DNA from: Cinclus cinclus
Lineage: Eukaryota; Chordata; Aves; Passeriformes; Cinclidae
Assembly: GCF_963662255.1 (NCBI RefSeq)
Contig: NC_085046.1
Location: forward strand, 20,293,620-20,357,619
Direction of reading: 5' to 3'
Length of the DNA: 64,000 bases
Every line of letters starts with the position of its first letter. The stretch's first letter is position 1. Below are positions 27,331-40,764 of the stretch, one piece after another. Under the pieces are notes generated by a model. The model did no database searches, was not told where the DNA came from, and saw only the letters and a list, made by a program, of their open reading frames with translations. The translations under genes and the position numbers were made by a program.

Positions 27331-28947
27331 GGAGTGGCTTCATGATCCGGACCTGGGTTTTGGACCTGTTCTTGAAGGCTTTGCAAACCAGGAAACGTGG
27401 ACTAAAGCTTACCATTCCTTATTTTAGAAAGAAAACAGAACCACCCAAGTAGTAAATATTGAAAAATATTCCCTCTGAAGTCCTTGAAATTACAAACCCC
27501 ATGGGTTTGGGAGAAAAAAAAAAGGAATTTCTTTGGGATAAGTAAGAAACCAGGGAAGGCCAGGACACCTGGTGTAGTTCACAGCCAGACCCATGCTCCC
27601 GATAGGCACAGGCAGCTATAAAAAAAACAGAACAGTGCATCCAGTTTTGCATAGAAGTTTTCTGTTCTTGTAAACCAAATGAAATTAATCATTACATTTA
27701 TCTACAGGGTGTTCTATAAAATCGATAAGCTCTGCATAGCAGTCAAAATATGACAAGGCACTTAAACTTTGCCAACTCAATCCAATTAATTATACCTTCG
27801 TTAGAAAACAGTCATTTTTATAGAGTCAGTTGGCTCTTCAAGGACCATAATACAAGCTTGATATAAGCTCATTGATTTTTACTTTATGATTTCCATTGAA
27901 AGCAATAAGAGATCACTCGCTTTATAAAACTGTGAAAAAATGTGTGTATTTAACATACCAATATTATTTATAAGCAGCAGATAATATTTAAGTGCCTCTT
28001 GTACGCCTTGATAAAAGTGGTTCATGATTCAACCCTCTCAGATGTTCAGAGGATGTTCTTCTACATTATTGCCATCGTCATTTGTCTTTCCCCTCTGACA
28101 TGTGCAGTTTTTTATGCAGGAAAACTCTGTAGATGAGGCTCGTCAGCAAGGAGGAGAGCAGCCTGAATACCTATGAGGTGTCACTGCAAACAAACAATGC
28201 TGGACATCCCAGCCTGGCTCTACCACCTTTTTTTACAACAGCTTGGGAGCTTTCAAGGCAGAAGTGGGACCAGAGGATCCTGGGGAAAGCAAGAGTGGAG
28301 GTGCAGATTGACAAACACACTTCAACCTCTAGGGCTTTAGAGGAAGGGAAAGCTTAGCAGGTGCTAAGGACTTCTCAGGGTGACAAGTAGAGGGAGAAAG
28401 TTTTGCTTCTGAGTAGGAATTGCAAGTGCAGCAAGGAGAGCCCTGCAGTTTGTTGGGTGCTCATGAAGCTCACAAGCCCTCTGGAAAATGAAAGGTAAGA
28501 GGCAAATACTGCAAAAATAAGTACACACCAGGCAGTGGGCAGCAGTGAACCCAACTCCTCTCAGTGCAGGGAGGTGCTGCTCCAAGGTCCTCAGGACCTG
28601 CACCTGGGTCTCTCTGGTGAGTCAGTGCCACATTTTCTTAGAAACAGTCCTTACCAGAGAAGCCACTTTGGTAAGTGCAAAACAATCCTCCAATAATGGC
28701 AAACACTTGAGTTTTTATTGTCATTAATAAGACACTCATGATAAAAGTCCGAATCTGCAAGGGAAGAATGAGTCAAACTGCTTCTGTCCCATCAATGCCC
28801 AGATCTTCCCAAAACTAAGGAAAGTGTCCAGAGAATGAGAATCTGAGCTTTTGAAGAAAAAGATGAAGAGTGAAGAGAAGACTGAGTTTTGTTTCCTTTC
28901 CAAAGCCTCACTCTAGTTTTCAGTTAGAATGAATCAGATGCCGATGA

Positions 28948-28965
28948 AAAAAAAAAAAAAAAAGT
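28948..28965. repeat. Poly(A) run
   Basis: Eighteen consecutive A on the + strand in intergenic DNA. Confidence 0.95.
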
Positions 28966-31900
28966 TGTATTTCCATGGTGCACTACTCCTACTTCCTGAG
29001 ATGCCCTGCCTAGCCAAGGCAATGCCAGCACTGAGATGTCACTGGCACACACGAGAGGTTGCCACCCATCACCAGCAGACAAGGAGGGGGTGCAGGGGCC
29101 CTGGAGCCAGGCACAGAGCTGGCAAGCCTCTGCCATAGCAAGTGAACTTCAGAGCCAGCAAGTGGGGCTGCTGCCATCCCCAGGGTGCAGGCACCTGGGC
29201 TTGGCTCAGAGGGAGAGAGGACTCGGTGGCAGGAGCCACTTGTGGTGTATCACAAGGCACAAAGATCTTCACACCCTGTGAGCACGAGTCTTCAGGGAGG
29301 TGCACTGTAACAATCACAGAGGAAAGCTGGTCTCAGTCTTAAACTTCCCCTTTCCCCCCTTCCCATGGGTTTTGGACACTGGAAGAAATATAACAGAGTG
29401 AATAATTAGGTAAGTCTCAAGCCAATTTTTTGATGGTATTGAAATCAGACAGGTTAACTAACAGGAGCTCCTCAAGCCAACAGCAGGGGAAGGAAAAAGC
29501 TGTGACAGGAGGAGATTAGGAGATGGCACCAGGGGAGCCCAGCCCAAGCCAGAAATGTTGCTTAGAGCCTGCTTCCTCTTACAAATGCAGAAACTTTCCT
29601 GGGATGGACAATTCAGTCGTGGCCAGGATTAAGTGTGAGCACACATAATGGAGGATTCAGTGCCACCCACCACTCTCCTGAGGCTCTTTCCCTTCGTTTA
29701 GCTGGGCCCCTGGTGTGGGGAATGAAAGGACAAAGCTGTAATTTGGCTCAGGGCAAACGAAGGAGGGACTAGATGCCGTGGGTGATAGCAGTGAGAGGAG
29801 ATGGGGCTGACCTCTCTTCAGACATCCCCACCTGTGCCAAGCCTGTCCAGTGGCCCAGTTCTGCTCCAAGACCCAGCATTCCCAGGACAGCAGCAGTGAG
29901 TGGGGGGACAGCAGCAAGAGGGACTGTCCCTGTAAACACAACAGTGAGAAATCCTTTAGAAGAGTGAGTGACAGTAACTGGGAGTAATTGCAGCAACACA
30001 GACATGGATACAGCTTTTTAGTAATTCACCACTTCCTATGAAGCAATATGAATAATCCCCCTCTAAAGTGATGGTTAGGGGCAGCCTCATAATTTTTTTG
30101 CATTTTGCCTTAAACTAGTTGCAAACTGACGTAATCAGTTCCTGTGGGATTTTTAGAAAGACCACATGTCTATTACACATTTCAAATCAGCTGTTTTCCT
30201 ACCTACTCTTTGTTCAATGTAATTTTTCTTTATTGACCCCATGAAAAAGTCCTTTTTCACTCAGACCTGCTCTCCTGGTTACAGGTTCCATGGCAGATAT
30301 TTCCTACCAAAATCAGGCCCAAATTCTAAACATTTTCACAGAGATCACAATTACTGTTCTCAAGGTTTTGCAGTGCCTCAGTTTTCTGGAACACAACATG
30401 ACACTACAGGAGACAGAAGCAGATGTCAGCAGCCACTGCAGGAGCTCACTCTGCTAATAAGGCTCACCCAGAATTTAGGCTGAAGAATGACTGAAGGCAT
30501 CATGCAAGACCATTGTCCAGGTAACAGCCATCAGGCCTAATTTGGGTGCAAAACTGCTGATGAAAACTAAAGCACATTTACACTGCCTCATGCCTTAGCT
30601 TTTTCAGCTGATAAGGCTTCCTACCTTCCTCCTTCTCACCTCACAAGTTGTCTAGTGGCTGTTCCAGGAGGCTGGAAGATATGTTTGTAACCTATAGCAC
30701 CAATGATCAAAAAATTAAAGTGTGGTTGAGTAGAAAATGCTCATGCTCTGTTCAGAGTAAGTCTCATTCAGTCAATATTTTCCATTTCAATGTTTCAGCC
30801 AGCAAGAAAGCTCATCTGCCTTCAAGGCTGAACTCCCCACATTGCTGAGAGACCTGAAGAAGTGGCTGCTCCTCACCCTGGCTTAGGTGTCAAGTACCAC
30901 CCCCCCAAAAAAATGGGTTCAGTAAACCCAAGGCAAAGGCTCAAACTTCTGAAGGGAGTGGATGAAGGTGGATGCATCTGGTGGGACTTGCAAGATATTA
31001 TGAAGAGAAATAAACCTTCAGGGCCAGGGCAGAGAGTGAAGTGCCCTGTGCAGGGGCAGAGAGACAACCTGCCCCAGTGGGTGCCCTGCCTGCTGCTGCC
31101 TCTGCGAGGGCTGGGCACTGGGGGCTCATCAAAATTATCTCCTCTGTATCCAAGGTCTGTGGCAAAAAGCAAAATTTCCACATTTCTGAAACCCAGGGCT
31201 CTTACGTGGGAGTCTGGAAAGGTCTAATAGCATGACAGTGGCAATCTTCTGCCCTTGTTTCACAGAGCATGTCCCTCATGATTCCAAAAGCCTGGCAGAT
31301 TTCTTTTGAACTTTCCTTCTGGGCAAAGTATGTTAAACTGCTTCTGTAGTACAAAATGCTTTAATATGAGATTTGGTATTCTGGTATGGGTCTTGTATTC
31401 TTCCATCAGTCACAATACCCCTTTCAGGCAGCCTGGGAAGTGACTTCCCCTTCTGTGCATGCAGATGGGCTACAGGAAATGCAAACAAGTTGTGAGCAAA
31501 CTCAGTTGTGACCTGCCACTACATTCCTGGGGTTACCAGTGGGATGCACATAATAAGTGAGCTGGGCTGTGGTGGGTGGGTGCAGTTCAGAAAGAAATGT
31601 GAGTAATTTTTCAGAGCAGAGGTTAGCACATAAAGGAGCAGAGGTCAGAGCAGCATGCTTAGAACATTTGAGACAAGGAAGGTTTGGATCTGGATTTGTT
31701 CAGTTCTCTGCAGCTTGGCCATTCTAAAATATTTTGAGAGAAAAATGGATAAACACATTATGCATTATGATTTTTAGCATATGGAGAATCTTAGCTCTCT
31801 CATGACTTTTTGGCACTGGAGTGTCAGCACTCAGGTCCAGAAGAAATTCCTAATAACTTTTTTACATTGGTAACAAACAGGCTTTCCTTCTGCAGCCAAG

Positions 31901-34699
31901 CCCTATCAGCAGAGAGCCTTCTACCAGGTAGGTCATGGTCTCTCTTCTTCCCTCTCTTCCCTTTCTGAATTGACCACAAGGCCTGGATGACTGTGAAGAA
32001 TCTTTGAATGGGATTAAGCACAAAGCAGTGCTCTGGATCTTTCCTCCTAAACAGAAAGTCTACATCCATCCTGATCTCACAGGTAAAATCTGCTCCTCTG
32101 TAGAGTACAGAAACTTGGCTCTAAACAGAAATTTAAGCACCATCTCTAAAAACAATCTAGCCTATTCATATAATGGATTAAAAAAGAGAATTTTCTGTCT
32201 AGCATGCTCAGATAACTTTGTATCCATCATGCTGGAAATAACTCCCAAACAGCAGAGCTCACTCGTCAGGCAGACTCCTTCTATACCAGTGTGTAATCCT
32301 TTTAATGATCCACTGCAGAATGACTTGTCTGCCATCACTCAAACCTGTTCAACTCAACTAGTATGGGTGTAATAGCACTTTATTGAGCAGTCTTCAAAAA
32401 TCCCACCAGTTCCTAGCTAGATTTCTGTATTTATGGGACCTATGAGCACAGGCTGGTGGCTCTGATTAAACCATGACAAAGCTGGGGGCTTGGTGTCCCC
32501 TAATCAGTCCTAAAATACAGTTTTTACAGTTGTCCCACTCCCTGCATAGTTTTGGCATCCTGACAGTAGTTCAAATAAAGATGCTAATTTCTGGAAGAAA
32601 AATGACAAAGCCTTTTTCACGAGCAAGCTATCAAAAGCAACTTCTTTGATTACTAAGTAAGGCAAGAAACTGAATCAGCTCTGTTTCCTTGCAGCATTTT
32701 TGGTATTCTGTTGGTGTTTCTAAGATTTCTCATCTCCTGACACACTGAGACATTCATCTTCAGTTACAGTCAAAACCCACAGGTTTGCAGAAGAGTCAAA
32801 AATTTGTCCTCATCTGCTGCCTGTGATGCAGTCAAATGTTTCACCCCAGCAGCTCCAGAATATCTCATCCCTTTTGCAGTGTTTGCTCAAGTATGTCCAC
32901 TTCTCCCCAGTTCTGTGCCCCTCTCATGGTGTTTCTCAGCTGAAGGCTGTGTTTGAAGAGGGCTTCACTGAACACTTGCAGTGTTGCAAATATCAGCCTT
33001 CGAGGTGCTCTGTGAAGAGGCTGCTAAACAACAGTGCAGCAGGAAAAAAGTGGGAGCAAAATATCAGCATGACAGACCAATCTCACAGAAACACATCAAC
33101 AGAAACAGGAGTGGTGACAGAATATCAGGTTAAACACAGAGCTACAGGTTAGTGCCGGTGGAGGAAACATAGAGACAAATATATTTTTCAGAGGAAAAAC
33201 AAAGCATTATAATTCTCTGAAAGATTCTGAAGTTGAATATACCTTCTAGTTGTTGATTGTTTTTTTCCTAAGCTGCTGAACAGAATAATTCTTATGGAAA
33301 AACACAGCAAAGATGTGAAGAAAACATATTAGGAAAGCAGAATACATTTGTCAATCTAAATCAATGAGCTTTAAAAAATTACTGGATGCAAATAGCATCA
33401 GTAGCATGATCTGCACACGCATGCTTGATGACCATATCCTCGGGGTGCAGGAGGAGGGCATGGGAAGGCAGGGAGGCGTTTTGGGGTGCAGCAGCATGCA
33501 GAAGCTCTTACTTCTGGTGCCATCCCTGCTCTGAGCACTGCAGCACAAACCTGCCAGCCAGCAGCTGCCTCCCACCTGGGCAAGAGCATCCCTCTGGCCC
33601 TACTGAGCTCCTGCCTGTGTGCTCTGCTTCTGGCTTGGGGAGGAAAAAGCCAAACCATGCCTCCTCACGTGAGGGAGTGTGCCCCTTGCACAGGAACAAG
33701 TTTGCTCAGTTCTATAATCCCTGTGGCTGGAGAAGACCTGAATTAAAAAGATTTTTCAGTCTATCTGCCCAAGGACTTTTAACAATCAGTACTTAGTGCA
33801 TCCAAATCACATTCCCAAGCAACCAATGTTTATCTCAAGTGTCCTTTTGGGGCATTAGTTACATGCAGACTTTAGATTTCTGTATTTATGCATTTCTATC
33901 ACATACTCAGAGCTGCCCAGGCTGCTCTCATGTGACACAAATCCTGTCTCTTTGCCTGAGCCTGGCCCTGGCAGGAAGAAGAAAATCAACCCCATTCAGC
34001 TGCTCTTTTGGGGACAAAACTGCAGCTCCAGTGAGCGTCCTTAATTTAATAGAAACAAATACCACTCCTAAACATTGTACTCTTGCGCACCTGACTCTGA
34101 CAGGTTTGTGACTGTATCTTGGACTGACTCTGATCTGGACTGACAAGCATGCTTTTTATCTGTAAAAGAGAATACATTTCATTCATACAAAATTATATAG
34201 CACCTGAGCAAGAAACATATTGTACATTCCCCAGAGCTGGACAGGAATGCAGACATGGGTGGCTCCAAAATCCCCCAGGTAATTAAAGGTTATTTCAGAG
34301 CTGTTTGAACAGCAGATGCCCTGTATTAACAACATCAATTAAAAGCCAATTCTGTGTCACTGGCCTGGACACTGCCAGCAGTGGAGCTCTGTGTTTTGGT
34401 TTAACTGTAGCTGGGATGGAATAAATGGGGGGCTGATGCTGTCTGACACTGCATCCAGCACCATTGCTGGAGGAAATTACTTTGATATGAGAATTTCTTT
34501 TCAAGTCAAGAATCCCTAAACCTTGACCAGGGAGTGGGGTAAGAAACAGTAGTGCAGGCATGCTCTTCCCATTATCCCTTTTTATGTGACAAATGGGCAG
34601 TTCTACCCAGCACTACAATAGCCAAAAATCCTCTTTGCAGGGGAAAAGGAGGTGTCTGCTCCCTTTCTCCTACAGCACTTAGGAAATCCTTTGTCTCCT

Positions 34700-34738
34700 T
34701 AAAAAAAAAAAAAAAGAAAAGAAAAGAAAGAAAGAAAT
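34700..34738. repeat. Poly(A)/(AAAG)n tract
   Basis: A run of 15 A is followed by GAAAA and GAAA units on the + strand. It is a simple repeat with no element body recognised upstream. Confidence 0.9.
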
Positions 34739-37700
34739 TAAAATTTGCCCTTCCTTTCGGAAAAAGGCCGTTGCTGTTTTTTTTTTAAAGACTGTGGATC
34801 TGCTCACCTTCAGAGTGTGATTCTGCAAGACCCTGTGGCCAGAGAGACATTGGATGTTGCCAGGCTGCAGACTCAAGGCTGCTTTAATGGTCTTAAGCTA
34901 CTTAATGTATCAACAGCTAAACTGGTGTTTTGGTGGGTCCCGCATACTATTGAGCACTCTGCTTTCCTGGCACAAGTGGGCAGCCTCATCCTTCTCAGTT
35001 TTGTGAGCCATGAGAGCCTCAAACCAACATTCTCTTTAAAGGGGAGCAGTCAAGGAGAACTATGTTAATTATCTTGGGTAGAGAATCCTTTAGGTCTTTG
35101 CCAGTTTTTATCAAAGCATAAAAAAACAATTATTAAAATTAATGCAATTTACCATGTGTTCCACTTCTAGCAAAGCTATTTTTGGCAACGGTTTCCATCT
35201 GTCCCATTCAGCAAGATCAGCCACAGGCTTTTGCTCTCTATTCCACTTCTCAGAGTTCTCATGTGGAGCTTGACAAGCACATGCCTTTTTGCAGAGTGGA
35301 GCACCTCCATTGCAGCATCTAGTTTACCTGCGAGTTGCCATCACCTGGCAATTGTCTCCTCATCAGGACAAATACTTATACTTCTTTCTCTGTTGCTGTC
35401 TGCTCTGTCTGCTGGCACTGTGGATGTCCCTTGGTGAGGAAATGCTGTGCCCTCTGCCCTGAGCAGCTGGCCAGTGGGAAAGGCTGCGGGGCCAAGTGAC
35501 AAATTTGTCTGTACGTTTTCAAAAAACAGCTTTTATCTGTATTTTTCACAGTTCTACAGCCTGTGTTAAAACAATTAGAAATTAGTTCATTTACATTTTC
35601 ATACAGCTGAAGACAAAACAGCACAAAGAGAATGCATTTGTAGGGAATAAAAACCTGACTCCAGGATAGTTTCCATGGGCCCACTGACATTCAAAGTGTT
35701 CTCACTCTGGAAACCTGGCACGAGCACTTGTATAAACAGTAAAACAGCAGGTGTGATTGTCCAGAGTGGAGGCACATGAACCTTCCAAGTGACTTGAGTT
35801 CTGGAGATGATTTTGCATTTGCCATCCCCTCGCAGTCCTCTGGCAGCAGCATCCTCTGCACTGAGATCTCACCTCTGCACAAGTGAAAGAGAACCCTGTG
35901 AAGGAAACAGTAAGGGCAGCTTGGTTTATCCTTTGTGCCCCTCATCTGAAGTTGCACAGATGAAGGAAACTGCACAGATGAAGGAGATCACTCTAACATG
36001 ACATGCTGAAATCACAGAGGTGGAGCTGTTTACCTTGACTGGAAAATAGAAATACAAACCATATTTTCACTTGTCCAGTGAATGCACCAAGAGAAAGGGA
36101 AGCCCAGATGTGATGCTGTCACTGAGATACCCACTTGCCAGCTTCAGACTAGCTATTTATTAGCACTTTAAAATGAAAAAGATGTAATAGATTGAGTGGG
36201 GAGGTGTGATAGGGATATAATTAAGAACAGAAACCTAATAAAATATATATGTTAAATGCCAAATAAATGCCTACCCGGTGTGAAGAAAAATTATCTGGGA
36301 TATAAAATCCAAGGGGATGATTAAATAGATAAAAAGGAAACTGACTCAAAGTTCTTAGACTCAGTCTCTGGTGGCTGAATCCCACAGTGTCCATGCTTGT
36401 CAGCACAAGAGCATATTGCTTTCCACCTGCCATACGTCCTGAATTAAGGAACCTGAGTCACAAAGTTGGCAGCACAAATTTGGTTTGTTCTTAAAATCAT
36501 TAATATCCCAACCTGGTGGGAGACAAATGTTGGAGAAGCACTCACCGGACAAGTTGTCTGAAGAATTTGCTCAAAACTGCCTTGAAGTTGCAGTCATTCA
36601 CCTTTGCTACAGCACTGCTCCCTGTGCTGAAATACAAAGATTCCTCTTGCAGACACACTCCCTGTGCTGCATTTGGCCTGGTTCAAAATGAATTCTCAAA
36701 TAATATCTAAACGTGGTTTACTGAACATATTATCTCTGCAACACTATGGCAAGAAATGCTGCTCTCCAGAAATGGCATTTTCTTTGTAACCCAGGTTCAC
36801 AACACTCATACTCTGCTCAGAGGCACTGCTCTCTGCTCAGATATCCTTTTCTGATCCCTTCCAACATTGCAGGAAGAAGTGGCGTTTATCAGGACACTCA
36901 GTGAAAATTCTTCATTTCATTCCCTCTTCCAGGCATTAAAATCCGTAAAAGATTTTTGCCTCTTTAAGATATTGAAATAGTGGCATTAGTGATTTAAAGT
37001 TAATGAAACAGGAGATTCCAGGGTAAATTCCGTTCTCACAAATAGCAGTGAAACTCCAGAGTAAGTTCAGTGAGCTTCACTGAGTGGCAGCACAGGAGTG
37101 AGGATTCCCTCCAGGCCAATGGAGTCACTCAGGAGTCAAGTGCAAACAGCATTTGGCACTCCATCATTTAGTTCAGCAGTCATGCATGCCAGTGATCAAG
37201 AATATTTTCATGGAATATTATGTATATTATCCTGCTCTCTTGGATTGCATTTAAACAATAAAACACAAAATAGCAGGTTCCTGAATTGTGATAGTTATAG
37301 GTTTTATTGTACTGCCTTCCCAAAAACATACACATTTCTATTTTAAATTTATGCACATATATGTGCTTGGGCATAGGTGTGTCTCTCCATATTGAAAACA
37401 TATTTGTAACATCTCAGTGCATGAAAGTAACATTCTAGCTGAAATTTTCTCTTCCTTGAGATCAGAAAATCTCTGTCCCAAATGACAGGCATGCTCTCTA
37501 GCCAGTCATGTTCCATTTCTCACTTGACACATTTTGGATTTTTGCAGTAATTGTGCACACTAGAGTTTTAATACTACACAGAAAGAACACAAACAGGCTA
37601 GCTGAAAATGTATGAATTGCATAAGAACACATGCAGATCTCAGGAGGGGGTAAATACTTCTATTTTTGTCTCCAATCTGCATCTTTTACTTGCTATTATT

Positions 37701-40700
37701 GTTTAGTGCCCAAATAGCGTAAGAGAAAATAAAATAACAATTACCAAACCCAAAGTTAGATCCAGTACAGGATAGCTTCTTAATAATGGCATTGTCAATG
37801 CATTCTGCCGGAAAAAAAAAATACACAATGGCTCCTCTGCAAGCTTGTATCTCTACAGTGCTGCAAGGAATGTGGTCCCTTCCTCATTGTGAAGGCATTA
37901 TCAGTCCCTTTTGGGAAGGAGAGCACTCATTGTATCTCCCTGTGATTTGCAACTCTGTTGAAGAGAACTGATTTTAGCAAACTGGGCAAGCAGCATTGAA
38001 ATAGGATTCCAGGAATGTGATGTTAATAGCAGACCTAATTCTGATGTCATGTGTGCTGGTTAACATCTCAGTTTACAATTTACATCAGTGGAGTTATTCC
38101 TAATTGGTAATGGATTGGGCCAACAGAATAATATTGCAACATGCCTTTTTTAACAATACAAGGCCAGCTTTCACAAAATTTCAAACACGGTTGCCCACCA
38201 TAATAATCAAAACCTCAGCATCTTGCAGGATCACACCAAAGTCCACTGTATGCCTTTTTGTTGTGGGGAAGATTATTAGGTCTCCTGCTTTAGCTAATGA
38301 ACAGATAGGAAAAAAACTGAATGATCACAAGTAATTGCAACTTGCAAAGTAAATTACATCATTAGCTGCTCCAGAAATCAATAATCAGGCACAAAAAGAA
38401 ATTCAGTTGAGGGGATGACAGAAGAAAAAATAAATCTCTTGGGCATCTTGCCACTCTGGGGATTTTAATTTTGAGTTTTCCACTCCCATCTATCCATTCT
38501 TATTGCCCATCCATCAACCTCCTGATGAATATAAAGGACTCCAATATGAAATGCCAGAAGATTACTGGGTTGGTAGAACAATGGAAAGGGAGTCTTTCAG
38601 GTTTGGAGGAGGAAGGGTAAATCACAGATGACAGTTTAGAAAAGCTTGTCTCTGCTCTTGCTTTTTTCCCCTAACATTTCTCTTTAATAATAGCATTGGC
38701 AGTCTAATAACCATTTCAAAGGTAACCAAAATCGTTCTCATGGGCAAATAATCTGGAAATCTCCTCCTGATTGACTCTAACTACTGACATAATTTTTAAT
38801 AGAAGTGCAACATGATATATGCGTTTTCTTATTGCTGTAGCTTTAAGCAGGGACAAAGTGGTTGTTTAATCTTAGTCCCATGTTAGAGGCATTTATCTTC
38901 CACCGCTTTGTATTTACTATTTACATCCTCATAAGAATGCCGACGCTGTAGTCTTCATTATTAGCAATACTCCTTGATTTAATAGCATTTGTGACTGTCT
39001 CTATATTTTGGGCTTTATTAATGAACACTGTGAGTTCTTCTGAGTGCCTCCTTGTGACAGGTTATCTTCTATGGATTTTGACCAGAAGGGAGTTAAAAGG
39101 AGGGGAGTGGATCAAGCAGAAAGCCTACATGTAAAATGTTGCCACCATTGTTGTGGTTACACAGGTGGTGGCAGAAGACAACACTTCTTCATTAAAAGAG
39201 GATGATGAGTTAAAATGCCCATCCTAAAGGAAGGGAAAAGTGGGGTGTGGAGAGAAGAAAGGTGTTTTCGGCAAGTAGAGCTGACCTAGACTGTGAGCTG
39301 GACCCTGCTGCAAGCAGATACTATCATGGTCTGTAGGGACACTGGATGCCCCAGCTCCTGTGAGAAAAGCTGGTGGAAGCGCTGTGTAAAAACCCTCATG
39401 GCTGGAAATCCAGTTCATGAAATGCAGTACACTTATGGGCAAATGGAGTTTATTTATGCAGGAAGCATTTACAGGTTGGCATTGCTCAATTACCCCTCCA
39501 CAGCACCATGGCTCTTAGACACTCTCCAGAAACTGTCCAAATCCCAGCTCCTGTGGAAAGCAAAGCACAGACCCACCATTCAGAAAGCAGGACGGGTAAG
39601 AAAGATGATGTCAGTGGGCACAGCTTTACCCAGAGATCATGAATCTGACACAGCTCTGACAGTTCTGTACCATGAGCAGGGCAAGAGCAATTGACTGCTC
39701 AGGCCAAACTGTGGCTGGAGAGGCACTAGCATCATAACCAAAAACAGTCCCAGCATTGACTGTACATATCTTTCCCAAGCAGCACTACAGCCTTGTATTC
39801 ACCACCTTAGATCATGAATCCAGAGGGATGGAATAGAGAGAAGACACAGACCAGCAGGCTTAAAGGTGAATGGGAAAGAAGAAACCTGAAAGAAAAGCTT
39901 TTTTCCTTGCAACTAGTGTTTTATTCTGAATAAACAGGGGCAGTCGCAATTACGAGCAACTTTTACGGTTAATTACTGCTCTTTATGTTGGTAATTATCG
40001 AGTGTCATACATGATTATTTTGGATCCTTAAACTTTTTCAGCTGAATGTGCAATCTTTAGCTCCCTATGTGTTTAAGATTTATTTTTATATACACAGTTA
40101 TGTTTTTATATCTGCAGTAATTCACCAGTCAAAACATGACATGCATGATTTTGGTTCCAATCTTTCCACTTTAGCTCTGCTCTCACCCCTTCCCTCCCCC
40201 TAGTAACCAGTCATATTTGACTGATCTTTTCAGATTAAAAACTAAAAGTGAAGAAATATGTCAAATTTATTTGCAAATTCTCCTAGTTGAGCCCTGTCAG
40301 TTTAGCGACAGCCCTCCTCGAATTCCCTCCTCATTTGGATTTGAAAAGTGGGTGTAACCCTTTCAAGGCTGGACACAATTTCTTTGGATCATTTTCCTGT
40401 CTTTGCATTCAGAGGCTGATCTTCTAAAGGGCTTTATTAATCGCAATAAAACTTAATTTGCAGTATTTCCTATCACACATAAAGATCGGTTAAATCCCTT
40501 AGTAGCAGATAATAGCCTGGGAAAAGACTTCCCATGTTCCAAAGGACAGATAAAAACTTTTAAAAATCGGCAAGCCAATTTTTTTCTTTTACACACCAAA
40601 TCTGATTTTCTTTTCATGGGCATGAAAAGCCTAATTTTTATTAAGGAATACAGGGAGCATCTTGCAGGTCTATAAAAGTATTTGGTCTTCAGCCTTCCTG

Positions 40701-40722
40701 ACCATAACAGAGTTTGTGAGAG

Positions 40723-40764
40723 TTTAGTTAAAGCTGCCTACCTACTTTAGTTAAAGCTCCTACC
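40723..40764 (+). repeat. Tandem duplication, about 20-23 bp
   Basis: TTTAGTTAAAGCTGCCTACC, followed by three bases, is repeated immediately as TTTAGTTAAAGCTCCTACC. It is one recent tandem duplication with a small length change, at the right end of an AT-rich low-repeat stretch. Confidence 0.8.
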
